DNA of 64,000 nucleotides from Candidatus Enterococcus willemsii (GTDB lineage: Bacteria; Bacillota; Bacilli; Lactobacillales; Enterococcaceae), in NCBI RefSeq assembly GCF_009933335.1, contig NZ_MAEL01000054.1, positions 62,001 through 126,000 of the forward strand. Reading direction: 5' to 3'. Shown here piece after piece: positions 8,559 to 18,057 of this stretch; positions within the stretch are counted from its first letter, which is position 1, and the number at the start of each line of letters is the position of its first letter. The translations under genes and the position numbers were made by a program. The notes below the pieces were generated by a model, which saw only the letters and a program-made list of their open reading frames with translations, was not told where the DNA came from and did not search any database.

Positions 8559-8598
8559 TCCAATTTTAATTGGATTTTAGTATATATGTTGATATATA
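8559..8598. promoter_or_regulatory. Two palindromes in the dehydratase/PTS divergent region
   Basis: TCCAATTTTAATTGGA (8559-8574) is a perfect 7-bp inverted repeat with a 2-base centre; TATATATGTTGATATATA (8581-8598) is a perfect 7-bp repeat with a 4-base centre. Both lie between the divergent RspA-like and PTS genes. They are reasonable operator candidates for the adjacent GntR protein, but no recognised GntR consensus can be claimed. Confidence 0.45.
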
Positions 8599-8661
8599 GG
8601 TGTTTTTCTTTTTATTTTTAATAATAGGACTGATTTTACAATGAAGATATAAGCGTGCTAC

Positions 8662-8683
8662 TATAATGCTGAAAACGGAAACA
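8662..8683 (+). promoter_or_regulatory. -10 element and cre site before the second IIBCA PTS gene
   Basis: TATAAT (8662-8667) is a consensus -10 without a clear -35. TGAAAACGGAAACA (8670-8683) matches the catabolite-responsive-element pattern TGNNARCGNWWWCA at every defined position. Binding of CcpA just downstream of the -10 would block transcription when glucose is present. Confidence 0.65.
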
Positions 8684-8696
8684 AGGAGGAAGAAAA

Positions 8697-10520
8697 ATGA
8701 CGCACAAAGAAGTAGCAAATTCGATTATTGAACAAATTGGTGGGAAAGAAAATATCAATAATGCCTGGCATTGTATGACACGACTGCGATTTGATATCAA
8801 GGATGAAAAGAAAGTAAATTATTCTGCACTAGAAAAAATTTCTAAAGTTGTTGGAACTAAGTATCAAAGCGAACAATTGCAAGTTGTTATTGGGACAGAT
8901 GTTGCTGATTATTTTGCACCGATTGCCAAAGAATTGGGACTAGATGAAGACGGTACGCAAAGTAGCAATGAAAAGAAAGGTATTGTTTCGTTATTTATGG
9001 ATACAGTATCAGGTGTTTTTGGACCGATTGTACCTGCAATTGCTGGAGCAGGAATGATTAAGGGGTTAATGGCAGGGTTAGTCGCTTTAAATGTTATTTC
9101 TAATCAAACAGATACATTCTTGGTTATTGATATGATTGCAAGCGGCGTTTTTACGTTTCTACCGTTTTTTGTAGCAGCTTCAGCAGCGAGAATTTTTAAA
9201 ACAAATCAATATTTAGCGGTTGCTATTGCAGCGACATTACAATTTCCAACAATGACTAATGCAGTTGCAGCAGGGGATGTGTCGGAATTTTTGTTATTTA
9301 ATATTATCCCAGTACCCGTGTTTAATTATGCAGGGACAGTCATTCCGATTATTTTTGCCGTACTGGCATTAAGCTATATCTATCGTTGGGTAGACAAAAT
9401 CATGCCTCAAGCGTTAAAAACGGTATTTACACCGACACTTTCATTATTTATTGCTGGTTTAGTAACGTTAACAATTATTGGACCGATCAGTATTCATTTA
9501 GGAAATTTATTGGCAGATGGCGTAGCATGGCTATTTTCTATCTCACCTGTTTTAGCTGGTATAATTGTAGGAGCTATCCGACCAATTTCAATCTTTACAG
9601 GATTACATCATGCAATGACACCAATTGCTTTACAAAATTTTGCTAATCAGGGTTATGATATGCTGATGCCTATGATGTTTATGGCAAATATGGCAATCAC
9701 AGGTGCAACAGCAGCTATTTATACAAAAGTAAAAACAAAAGAAGAAAAGACAATCGTTTTTTCTTCTGCGGTATCAGGGATTTTAGGAATTACAGAACCT
9801 GCATTGTTCGGTATTTTATCGAAGTATAAAAAAGCATTCTTAGCAGCAACAATCGGTAGCTCCGTAGCCTCAGCCTTTATTAGTTTCTTTGGTGTTCGTT
9901 TGTATGGCTATATTTTGTCTAGTATCTTTAGCTTGCCGGCCTATATTGGGGAATATTTTATCTTTGCTGTACTCGGTATTTTGATTGCGCTGATTTTATC
10001 ATTTGTCCTAACCTATATGATGGTTCCCGCTGCTACGACTGAAGAAGATATTCCAAATGAAATAAATCTTCATGCAGTTGCCAGTGGGACATATATTCCG
10101 TTAGAAGATGTGTCGGATGAAGTGTTCTCTTCAAAAATGATGGGAGATGGTTTTGCGATTGAACCACTTGATGGTTCCGTGTACGCCCCTGTACGTGGAA
10201 TAGTTACTACAGTATTTCCATCTAAACACGCCATTGGTATCCGTACAGCGAATGGTATTGAAGTTTTGGTTCATATGGGAATTGACACTGTTTCTTTAGG
10301 TGGTGAAGGATTTGATGTTTTAGTCAAAGAAGGTGACAGTGTAACCACAGACACAAAATTAGCACAAATGGATTTAGCTAAACTTAGAGAATATGGGAAA
10401 GCAACAGTTATCATTGTACTCATTACAAATATGGATCGAGTGGCAAAAATTTCACCGATTCCATCAGTCGAAGGACAACACGCTGCTGGTGCATTACTTG
10501 AAAATGTAGACTTAATTTAA
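8697..10520 (+). CDS. PTS transporter, glucose/beta-glucoside family EIIBCA
   Basis: A 607-residue permease. EIIB carries phospho-Cys26 (WHCMTRLRF, with Trp where Thr is usual), EIIC spans about residues 100-450 with GITEPALFGI, and EIIA has the phospho-His near 526 in LVHMGIDTV. Domain order equals that of the permease at 1407-3281, but the surrounding genes differ: there is no BglG gene or RAT; control more likely comes from the GntR protein and from CcpA through the cre site. Substrate unknown; the dehydratase partner suggests a sugar that is oxidised or carries an acid group, which is only inference. AAGGAGGAAG precedes the ATG. Confidence 0.85.
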   Translation: MTHKEVANSIIEQIGGKENINNAWHCMTRLRFDIKDEKKVNYSALEKISKVVGTKYQSEQLQVVIGTDVADYFAPIAKELGLDEDGTQSSNEKKGIVSLFMDTVSGVFGPIVPAIAGAGMIKGLMAGLVALNVISNQTDTFLVIDMIASGVFTFLPFFVAASAARIFKTNQYLAVAIAATLQFPTMTNAVAAGDVSEFLLFNIIPVPVFNYAGTVIPIIFAVLALSYIYRWVDKIMPQALKTVFTPTLSLFIAGLVTLTIIGPISIHLGNLLADGVAWLFSISPVLAGIIVGAIRPISIFTGLHHAMTPIALQNFANQGYDMLMPMMFMANMAITGATAAIYTKVKTKEEKTIVFSSAVSGILGITEPALFGILSKYKKAFLAATIGSSVASAFISFFGVRLYGYILSSIFSLPAYIGEYFIFAVLGILIALILSFVLTYMMVPAATTEEDIPNEINLHAVASGTYIPLEDVSDEVFSSKMMGDGFAIEPLDGSVYAPVRGIVTTVFPSKHAIGIRTANGIEVLVHMGIDTVSLGGEGFDVLVKEGDSVTTDTKLAQMDLAKLREYGKATVIIVLITNMDRVAKISPIPSVEGQHAAGALLENVDLI

Positions 10521-10531
10521 GTATAGTTAAT

Positions 10532-10568
10532 AAAAATAGCTCACTACAATAGTAGGGGGCTATTTTTG
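10532..10568 (+). terminator. Rho-independent terminator after the IIBCA PTS gene
   Basis: AAAATAGCTCACTAC and GTAGGGGGCTATTTTT form a stem around AATA with one mismatch, ending in a T tract. Confidence 0.8.
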
Positions 10569-10585
10569 ATTGTTTAGTAGTTATA

Positions 10586-10711
10586 TTGACAATAAAGTCT
10601 ACCGCAAGTTTTTCGTAAAATATAGTACAATATTTATAGGAGGATAATTATGACAATATGACTCTGAATCTCTGGAATTATCATGAATCAAACATTAACA
10701 TTTATCCCTAA
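10586..10711 (+). other. Orphan expression signals with minimal reading frames
   Basis: Between the PTS terminator and the LacI promoter the sequence has TTGACA (10586-10591), a TACAAT (10626-10631) at a non-standard distance, and a textbook AGGAGG six bases before ATG ACA ATA TGA (10650-10661), which encodes only three residues. A second frame overlapping its stop (10658-10711) encodes 17 residues, MTLNLWNYHESNINIYP. No full gene follows. This may be the scar of a deleted gene or a leader peptide; no terminator hairpin supporting attenuation is visible. Confidence 0.35.
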
Positions 10712-10725
10712 TCGTCCTACGACTG

Positions 10726-10753
10726 TAGACATGAGAAGTTTGAAGGTTATAAT
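10726..10753 (+). promoter_or_regulatory. Promoter of the sucrose-type LacI repressor
   Basis: TAGACA (10726-10731), 16 bases, TATAAT (10748-10753), followed by AGAGGGGTGA and the start codon. No copy of the repressor's GGAACGTTCC palindrome is present here, so autoregulation is not indicated. Confidence 0.6.
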
Positions 10754-10774
10754 AGAATAAAGAGGGGTGATAAG

Positions 10775-11761
10775 ATGGCAAATATGAATGATGTGGCAAA
10801 GTTGGCAAAGGTTTCTCGTGGAACAGTTTCGAACTATATTAATGGTGTAAAAATAAAAGATATACTTGCTCAACGCATTGAAGCAGCAATTGAAGAATTG
10901 GATTACGTCCCAAACCAAGCGGCACGTGCATTAAAAAAACAATCAAGTGATACCATTGCATTTATTCTACCAACTATTTGGACACCATTCTTTGCGGAAT
11001 TAACGAATCACTTACAATTAGAATTACAAAAGCGTAATTTGAAATTGCTTTTATGCAACTCAAATAACGATTTTCATTTAGAATTAGAGTATGTCAAGAT
11101 GGCAAAAGAAGAAAAAGTAAAAGGAATTATTACTATTTCATATAGCGATATCGAACCATATATTACGTCTAATTTACCAATTGTCTCTATCGAACGTTAC
11201 TTTAATCAGCGTGTACCTTTTATAACGAGTGATAATTTTGTTGGTGCCCGTCTAGCTGCCCAACAGTTACATCAGCGTGGTTCTAAAAAATTATTGATGA
11301 TTTTAAGAGACATTCCTGACAATTTAGGGATTTATGAACGAATGAATGGCTTTATTGATTACTGCAAACATGAGCATTTGGACTATGAAGTATATTGTGA
11401 TACTGGAGATTCACTTGGTTTTGCCAGTAGAATCGATGCGTACTTGCAAGAGATGTATAAGCAAGATTGTCCATTTGATGGTATCTTTGCAGTAACTGAT
11501 CGTTATGCAGAATATGTGCTACATAGTTTTGAAAGCTTACCATGGCACATTCCTGAAGATGTACAACTCATCGGTTTTGATGGCGCTCGTAGTTATCAGA
11601 ATCAATCGTTAACTATTTCAACAATTGCGCAAGATATTGAGAAGATTGCCAAAATGAGTGTCGAAGAGCTAATAAATTTTGATAACCAGAAAGAAAGACA
11701 AAATAAGCATATTCTACCCGTAAAATTTTTAGAATTCCAAACAACGAGAAAGTTGAAATGA
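10775..11761 (+). CDS. scrR: LacI-family repressor of the sucrose-type operon (ScrR-like)
   Basis: A 328-residue repressor: the helix-turn-helix MNDVAKLAKVSRGTVSNYIN is at 4-23, the hinge helix near 50-60 and a periplasmic-binding-protein-like effector domain from 62 on. It is immediately upstream of a IIBC permease and GH32 hydrolase, the classic gene set for PTS sucrose use. Two perfect GGAACGTTCC palindromes lie between it and the permease and are the probable binding sites. Gene symbol is by context rather than by a unique motif. Stop codon at 11759-11761. Confidence 0.8.
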   Translation: MANMNDVAKLAKVSRGTVSNYINGVKIKDILAQRIEAAIEELDYVPNQAARALKKQSSDTIAFILPTIWTPFFAELTNHLQLELQKRNLKLLLCNSNNDFHLELEYVKMAKEEKVKGIITISYSDIEPYITSNLPIVSIERYFNQRVPFITSDNFVGARLAAQQLHQRGSKKLLMILRDIPDNLGIYERMNGFIDYCKHEHLDYEVYCDTGDSLGFASRIDAYLQEMYKQDCPFDGIFAVTDRYAEYVLHSFESLPWHIPEDVQLIGFDGARSYQNQSLTISTIAQDIEKIAKMSVEELINFDNQKERQNKHILPVKFLEFQTTRKLK

Positions 11762-11800
11762 TTATATTTCAGCTTTTTTTATTTTTTTTAAAGAAAACGC

Positions 11801-11851
11801 TTGATTTTTGGAACGTTCCAAGTATAATAACTATTGAAATGGAACGTTCCA
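11801..11851 (+). promoter_or_regulatory. Sucrose operon promoter with twin LacI-type operators
   Basis: TTGATT (11801-11806), 16 bases, TATAAT (11823-11828). Operator 1, TTGGAACGTTCCAA (11808-11821), fills the spacer; operator 2, TGGAACGTTCCA (11840-11851), lies downstream. The centres are 31 bp apart, close to three helical turns, so two dimers would bind on one face and block RNA polymerase. Confidence 0.85.
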
Positions 11852-11868
11852 AAAAAGGAGGAAAAAGA

Positions 11869-13299
11869 ATGGATTATCAAAAAATTGTCAAAGAAGTTCT
11901 CGAAGCTGTCGGTGGAAAAGAGAATATTTCTAGTGCGACACATTGTGTTACTAGATTGCGTTTGACATTAAAAAATGACGAATACAATCAAGAAAAATTG
12001 GAAAATGTTGAGGGAGCGAAAGGTGTCTTCTTTAATAAAGGGCAGCTACAAGTTGTTTTTGGCACAGGTGTCGTTGAACGAGTATATGAAGCATTTAATC
12101 AACAAGTGGGTGGAGAGACGGTCGAAGAGACCAGTCAACAAACGGCTACTGAACCAAAAAATAGTAGTTGGAAAGATAAGGTATTGGAATTTTTTAAAGC
12201 TTTTTCAGATATTTTTGTTACATTGATTCCAGCAATTGTTGGCTGTGCAATGCTTTTAGGGATTCGTTCATTATTTATTACATCTGGTTTATTTGGTTTA
12301 GAAGGGACGTTAGCTGATAATTACGTTTGGGCAGCAGATGCAGCTAGTTTCTTGAATATTGTTGCAACAGGTTTGAATTTCTTACCGGTATTTGTAGCAT
12401 ATTCTGCAACGAAACGTTTTGGTGGAAACCCAATCTTTGGGATTATCATTGGTTTGGTATTAGTTCATCCAGAGTTAGGTAATCGCTTTGAGTATGTACA
12501 AGGAACGTTAGAAAATGTTGATTATTGGAATTTCTTTGGGATGAGTGTTCCGCAAGTTGCGTTCCAAGGTGGGATTTTCCCAGCCATTTTAACTTCTCTA
12601 TTTATGGCAAAATTTGAAAAAATCGTTACGAAGTATACGCCGCATATGTTGACATTCATTGTTGTTCCTATGGTGACTATTTTAGTTTCAGCTGTGGCAT
12701 TATTTACGATTTTTGGTCCTTTGGGTGACTTAGTTGCTTCAGGAATCGGTGCAGTTGCAGACTTTTTATATATGAAAGCTGGAATTTTTGGTGCCGGCAT
12801 TTTTGCAGCCTTATTGCAACCGTTAGTAATCACTGGAACCCAACATATGATTGGTTCAATCGAAGCACAATTATTAGCACAAACAGGCTTTAATTATATT
12901 CAACCATTATGGGCCGTATCAATTATTTCTCAAGGTGGCGCTGCAATAGGGATGTTTATCTTATCGAAAAAAGGTTCGAAACGTCGTGAAATTTCCGTGT
13001 CAAGTTTTGTTCCAACCTTAGTCGGTGTCAGTGAACCCGCAATTTTTGCCGTTAATTTAAAAGATTCTGTTGTTCCGTTTATTATGGCTGTCATCGGAGC
13101 TGGAATTGGTGGCGTGTATATGAAACTCTTAGATGTGAAAGCATTAGGATTTGGTTTAACGGGGATTCCCGGGATGACAATCGTTAACCCACCGGTAGTT
13201 ATTCATTATATTATTGGTTGTGTGATTGCATTTGTTGTACCGATTGTCTTAATCCTTATCTACAATAAAGCGAAAGGGGTGGCGGGAGCCGAACGATAA
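11869..13299 (+). CDS. scrA: PTS sucrose-type transporter, EIIBC (no EIIA)
   Basis: A 476-residue permease. EIIB (1-85) has phospho-Cys26 in THCVTRLRL; EIIC follows with the family loop VGVSEPAIFAV. There is no EIIA domain, so it must receive phosphate from a glucose-family EIIA elsewhere. The frame is open upstream to 11758, but the upstream codons overlap the promoter and operators; AAGGAGGAAAAAG before the ATG at 11869 sets the start. It is one base apart from the GH32 hydrolase gene and repressed through the twin operators. Product would be sucrose-6-phosphate if the operon call is right. Confidence 0.85.
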   Translation: MDYQKIVKEVLEAVGGKENISSATHCVTRLRLTLKNDEYNQEKLENVEGAKGVFFNKGQLQVVFGTGVVERVYEAFNQQVGGETVEETSQQTATEPKNSSWKDKVLEFFKAFSDIFVTLIPAIVGCAMLLGIRSLFITSGLFGLEGTLADNYVWAADAASFLNIVATGLNFLPVFVAYSATKRFGGNPIFGIIIGLVLVHPELGNRFEYVQGTLENVDYWNFFGMSVPQVAFQGGIFPAILTSLFMAKFEKIVTKYTPHMLTFIVVPMVTILVSAVALFTIFGPLGDLVASGIGAVADFLYMKAGIFGAGIFAALLQPLVITGTQHMIGSIEAQLLAQTGFNYIQPLWAVSIISQGGAAIGMFILSKKGSKRREISVSSFVPTLVGVSEPAIFAVNLKDSVVPFIMAVIGAGIGGVYMKLLDVKALGFGLTGIPGMTIVNPPVVIHYIIGCVIAFVVPIVLILIYNKAKGVAGAER

Positions 13300-13300
13300 T

Positions 13301-14719
13301 ATGAAAAAAAATAGCATTGAAAATCATAAAGAAACATTTTATCAAGAAAAATATGAAGAATTATTCCAGGAATTAAAAGCAAATGTTCGAAAGAGTACCT
13401 ATGTGCCTGAGCTTCATATCTCACCCGAAGCAGGATTAATGAATGATCCAAATGGCTTGGCTTACTTCAACGGAAAATACCATGTCTTCTTTCAATGGTA
13501 TCCATTTGGCGCAACACATGGATTAAAACATTGGGGACATACCACATCCGAAAACTTAGTGCAATGGAGTGAACAAGAATTTGCTCTCATTCCTGATCAA
13601 GAATATGAAAAGAATGGTTGCTATTCTGGAAATGCATTTGAGTATAAAGGAGAATTATACCTATTTTATACGGCAAATTATAAAACAGAACACGGCAAAA
13701 TTCCGAAACAAGCCATTGCAGTGATGAATAAAGCCGGGGAAATCAAAAAATTTCCAGAACCTATAATTTCTGAAGGCATAGAAGGATTGTCTGGTGAATT
13801 ACGTGACCCCTTTGTTTTTGAACGAGAGGGAACCTTCTACATGTTGTTAGGTGGGGGAATGTTTGAAGGAGCGGCGCGTTCAGGTTTTGGAGATAAAGGT
13901 GTTATTGTTCTTTATCAAAGCTCAGATTTATTTGATTGGGAATATGTTGGTTTACTCGATTTACCGATACCTACGGGATATATGCTTGAATGTCCAAGCG
14001 TGGTACAAATTGATGGCAAAGATGTGCTATTCTTATCACCCATGGGTTATGAAGCAGAGGAAAAAAGATTTCATAATCGCTTTGCAACGATTTATTTAGT
14101 CGGACATTTAGACCTTGAGCACTTACGTTTTGAAGTAGAACATTGGGATGAGATGGATGCTGGTTTTGATTTTTATGCGCCACAAGCTTTTATGGGCAAA
14201 AATGAACCACTCTTATTCGGTTGGTTTGGTTGTGGTGAACAAGAACAACCAATTCAAGAAAATTGGCAACATGGCTTAACATTTCCACAAAAAATGTGGC
14301 TTGAAGACAACCGATTAAAACGCTATCCTGTATCAGAGATTATTGAACAATTTACTGAAAAAAAAGAAATGAATACCCAAGAAGTACGTATTGATCAAGC
14401 TGTCTACCGTCTACAGTTGACAGCACAAACGAGTATAAAAGTCGGAAAACCAGATGATTATTGGGAACTTCTCTTTCGTCCGCAAGGAGAGGTAACTATT
14501 TCTCGTGAGCATTTGGCAAAAACGATTGATGAAAGTTATGGAATGACCAGAAGTACAACAATTTCGACATTTGATTGTGTTGATATATTCGTTGACCATT
14601 CATTCATTGAAATTTATATCAATAATGGCGAACGAGTCTTTTCATTCAATGTATACCAAAAGAAAGAAGCAACGATTTGGAGTAATGACGGTATACTTGA
14701 AGGGACATTGTATTTCTAA
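13301..14719 (+). CDS. scrB: GH32 sucrose-6-phosphate hydrolase
   Basis: A 472-residue intracellular hydrolase that would split sucrose-6-phosphate to glucose-6-phosphate and fructose. No signal peptide. The GH32 five-bladed propeller holds the nucleophile Asp49 (MNDPNG), the stabiliser Asp169 (RDP) and the acid Glu230 (ECPS), all present. The C-terminal part (about 345-472) is the beta-sandwich module. It starts two bases after the permease stop, is cotranscribed with it, and ends at a good terminator. A fructan or other beta-fructoside specificity cannot be excluded but the PTS neighbour argues for the phosphorylated sugar. Confidence 0.9.
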   Translation: MKKNSIENHKETFYQEKYEELFQELKANVRKSTYVPELHISPEAGLMNDPNGLAYFNGKYHVFFQWYPFGATHGLKHWGHTTSENLVQWSEQEFALIPDQEYEKNGCYSGNAFEYKGELYLFYTANYKTEHGKIPKQAIAVMNKAGEIKKFPEPIISEGIEGLSGELRDPFVFEREGTFYMLLGGGMFEGAARSGFGDKGVIVLYQSSDLFDWEYVGLLDLPIPTGYMLECPSVVQIDGKDVLFLSPMGYEAEEKRFHNRFATIYLVGHLDLEHLRFEVEHWDEMDAGFDFYAPQAFMGKNEPLLFGWFGCGEQEQPIQENWQHGLTFPQKMWLEDNRLKRYPVSEIIEQFTEKKEMNTQEVRIDQAVYRLQLTAQTSIKVGKPDDYWELLFRPQGEVTISREHLAKTIDESYGMTRSTTISTFDCVDIFVDHSFIEIYINNGERVFSFNVYQKKEATIWSNDGILEGTLYF

Positions 14720-14725
14720 GAGTAG

Positions 14726-14762
14726 AAACAGCACTTTACATGATTGTAGAGGGCTGTTTTTT
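14726..14762 (+). terminator. Terminator of the sucrose-type operon
   Basis: AAACAGCACTTTACA pairs with TGTAGAGGGCTGTTT (one mismatch) around TGAT, followed by TTT. Confidence 0.8.
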
Positions 14763-14919
14763 GATTGAATACATCTGACAAAAAAATACATATTATTTCC
14801 GCATGTTCTCCTTGCCTATCCCTCAACCTTACTGATAGAATAAGAGCTCACCCAAAAAATACCGTGTCATGCCTTACAAAACATTCTCAAAAATTTTGTC
14901 ATCAAAAAGGGGATTAAAA

Positions 14920-17153
14920 ATGAACGAGTATATTGAAATTATCCACGCAAGAGAGAACAATTTGAAAAATGTTAGTCTCAAAATTCCAAAGAACAAAATT
15001 ACTATTTTTACAGGCGTTTCTGGTTCTGGAAAATCATCGATTGTCTTTGATACAATTGCGCAAGAAGCTGGTAGACAGCTAAACGAAACGTATGATAGCT
15101 ATACACGATTGTTTTTACCAAAATACAGTCGTCCAGATGCCGATGAAATTAATAATCTATCTACTGTAATTGTTGTTAACCAAAAGAAAATTGGTGGAAG
15201 TGCGCGCTCAACGTTAGGGACGATTACAGACATCAATGCATTGTTTAGAGTATTATTTTCACGCTTTGCAACACCGAGTTTAGGCTATGAGAATGCCTAT
15301 TCATTTAACGATCCGACTGGGGGATGTGTCCAGTCTGTCAAGGGATTGGTAAGACGATTACGTTAGATATCAATAAGGCCGTTGACCATAACTTGTCATT
15401 AAATGAAGGAGCAATCTTGTTACCAGGTTTTTCAGTAGGTTCTTGGTATTGGAAATTGCACGCTGAAACAGGATTATTCGATGCAGACAAAAAAATCAAA
15501 GACTATACTCCAGAAGAATATGATTTACTGATGTATGCTCAGGCACAAAAAGTAACAACCGCTGAAACAGGGGACATGAATGTGACTTACGAAGGAATCG
15601 TCACACGTTTCATGCGAACCAACGTGAATACTGAAAAAGAAACGAGCAAACGCTCTGCCAAAGTCTTAGAGGAATTCACTGTGATGCAAGCTTGTCCAAC
15701 ATGTGCAGGGAAGCGATACAATGCAGAAGTGTTAGCCTCGACCATTGATGGTTATAATATGTACGATTTGACGTCCGTTCAGTTAACGAATTTACAAGAG
15801 ATTTTATTAAAACTAGATAATGAGACGCGTCATCCAATTATTGCCGGTATTCAAAAACGTGTCCAAGATTTGATTGATATTGGGTTAGGTTATATGGATT
15901 TATGCCGAGAAACCAATAGTTTATCCGGTGGTGAATCCCAACGTGTCAAAATGGTAAAACAATTGGCAAGTAGCCTGACAAATATTTTATATATTTTTGA
16001 TGAGCCTAGCACTGGCTTACACCCTCGAGATGTTTATCGCTTGAATGATTTATTGCGAAAAATTCGGGACGCTGGCAATACAGTTCTAGTTGTGGAACAT
16101 GATCCCGATGTGATTCAAATTGCCGACTATATTGTGGATGTTGGACCACATGCAGGAACGCATGGAGGAGAAATCACCTTTGAAGGAACGTATGAACAAT
16201 TGCTTTCTTCTGATACATTGACTGGACGATTTTTAAAACAAGAGCTGCCAGTAAATGAGCAATCAAGAGCAATTACGACCTATTATGAAAGTACACGAAG
16301 TTCCTTGCATAATTTAAAAGATGTCCAGTTACGCGTACCAAAAGGAGCTTTTACCGCTATTACAGGGGTAGCAGGTTCAGGAAAAAGTACGTTAGTCAAT
16401 CAAGTATTTGCACAAGAATATCCAGAAGCAATTCAAATTACACAAACGCCGATTCATACGAATAAGCGCTCGAATCCAGCAACTTATACGGGAATTATGA
16501 ATAGCATTCGCAAAACATTTGCAAAAGAAACTGGAATGGATGCAGGTTATTTTAGTTACAATTCAAAAGGTGCTTGTCCAGAATGTAAAGGCGCAGGAAG
16601 TATTGAATTGAATTTGTCCTTTATGGAGACCTCTGAAATTGAATGTACACACTGTCACGGGAAACGCTACGACCCAACCGTATTGGAACATACCTATCAA
16701 GGAAAAAATATCGTGGATGTTATGGATATGACCATTGAAGAAGCAGTAGTCTTTTTCGATGCCAAGGATATTCAACGCAAACTCAAAAATCTACAAGAAG
16801 TAGGTATTGGCTATTTAACATTAGGCCAACCGATGGATACGCTATCTGGAGGGGAAGCCCAACGATTGAAATTAGCCAATGAATTAAAAACCAATGGAAA
16901 GATTTATATTTTAGACGAACCAACGACAGGCTTACACATGTCGGATGTCAAAAATGTTATTCGTATCATGAATAATTTAGTGGATAAAGGCAATACCGTC
17001 ATTGTCATTGAACACAATGTGGATGTCATTCGTAGTGCCGATTGGATCATTGACTTAGGGCCAGAAGGTGGGCAAGGTGGCGGAGAAATTCTGTTTGAAG
17101 GCACTGTTTCGGATTTGAAAAATGCCAATACTGTGACCAGTCGATATATTTGA
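14920..17153 (+). pseudogene. UvrA-like ABC protein (drug-resistance type) with a frameshift
   Basis: Two adjacent frames make up one excinuclease-A-like protein of about 745 residues. The first (start 14920 behind AAAAGGGGAT) has the Walker A GVSGSGKSS and runs to NDPTG; the second continues in another frame with MCPVCQGIGKT and carries both zinc-finger motifs (CPTC, CPEC...CTHC), two LSGGE(S/A)QR signatures, a second Walker A (GVAGSGKST) and both DEP(S/T)TGLH Walker B motifs. The break lies in a run of five G (15319-15323); three or six G would restore the frame. Length and the lack of the large UvrB-binding region fit the short UvrA paralogues linked to drug self-resistance. It may be a true pseudogene, phase variation or a sequencing error. 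Confidence 0.8.
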
Positions 17154-17165
17154 ATGGTAATAGCT

Positions 17166-17208
17166 AAAACCAACAACTAACTTTTGAGAGTTAGTTGTTG
17201 GTTTTTTA
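17166..17208 (+). terminator. Terminator after the UvrA-like gene
   Basis: AACCAACAACTAAC and GTTAGTTGTTGGTT form a perfect 14-bp stem with an 8-base loop, followed by a T tract. The remaining stretch to 17317 is AT-rich and shows no gene. Confidence 0.88.
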
Positions 17209-17317
17209 AAATGTTCGGATTTTTTTGTAAAAATGTTTTTTTGTGATTGAACATTTTTATAATTCTAGTAAAACACGTACAAAATGAAAAATACATACTA
17301 TAATGCAAATGAAACAA

Positions 17318-18016
17318 CTACTTTTTAAATAGTGTTTGGAGAGAATGACTCATAAGTAACTCAAATTGATTGAGTGCTGTTCCAAAAAAGAGATTAGGTG
17401 CAAATTCATAAAAGCCTTTTGTCGCATGTGTTTTTGTACTAATGGTTAATGTGGCAAGGGAACCGATTTTTGAATGACGTTCTCCTACAAAAGCAAGACA
17501 TTCAATATGATTTTTTTCAGCAATTGTTAGAAGCTCAATAAGTCGTTGGGTCTCACCAGAATGAGAAATCATAATAATTAATATCTCATCTTCAACCGAT
17601 TGGCGTAAAAATTCTAAATGACTGTTCGCAGTAGCGCGAAAACCATACAAATTAAGATACTCCGAAAAATAATTTGCCAGGTTTTGAGAAAAACCAGAAG
17701 CTAGAATCATGATTCGTTTCTTTCGATACTTTTGTAAAAGCTGTGTAAATTGTTGGTATTCTTCCGCTGTTACTAAATCTGAAGGGGCGTTATCGGAGGT
17801 CTGATTATTTTGAAAAGAAAAGACAAGTTCACTGTAACCAGAGAAGCCTAGTTTTTTGGCCATATTGACAATTGTTGCGGTTGACACATAAGAGTATTTG
17901 GCAACATCTCGAATGCCAACTTTTGCAAAAGGCGTAATATTTTGTTGCATAAAACGCAATGCAGCAGCTTCGGCATCACTTAATTGGTACTTTTCTATGA
18001 GCATTTCAACATCCAT
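17318..18016 (-). CDS. RpiR/MurR-family transcriptional regulator
   Basis: A 232-residue regulator: N-terminal HTH_6 (about 1-75; GIRDVAKYSYVSTATIVNMA is the recognition region) and a C-terminal SIS sugar-phosphate binding domain (about 95-220; ILASGFSQNLANYFSEYL, MISHSGETQRLIELL). It is divergent from the MgsA-like and IIC genes with only 41 bp between the starts, so it probably senses the phosphorylated sugar delivered by that PTS and controls the neighbours. The opposite promoter must lie partly inside this gene. Confidence 0.85.
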   Translation of the reverse strand: MDVEMLIEKYQLSDAEAAALRFMQQNITPFAKVGIRDVAKYSYVSTATIVNMAKKLGFSGYSELVFSFQNNQTSDNAPSDLVTAEEYQQFTQLLQKYRKKRIMILASGFSQNLANYFSEYLNLYGFRATANSHLEFLRQSVEDEILIIMISHSGETQRLIELLTIAEKNHIECLAFVGERHSKIGSLATLTISTKTHATKGFYEFAPNLFFGTALNQFELLMSHSLQTLFKK

Positions 18017-18057
18017 ACACGAATCACCTTAATTTTATTTGATAGGAGAATTATACC

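Noticed and set aside
11758-11868. N-terminal extension of the sucrose-type PTS protein
   Set aside because: The stretch contains the promoter and both operators; AGGAGG lies directly before 11869.
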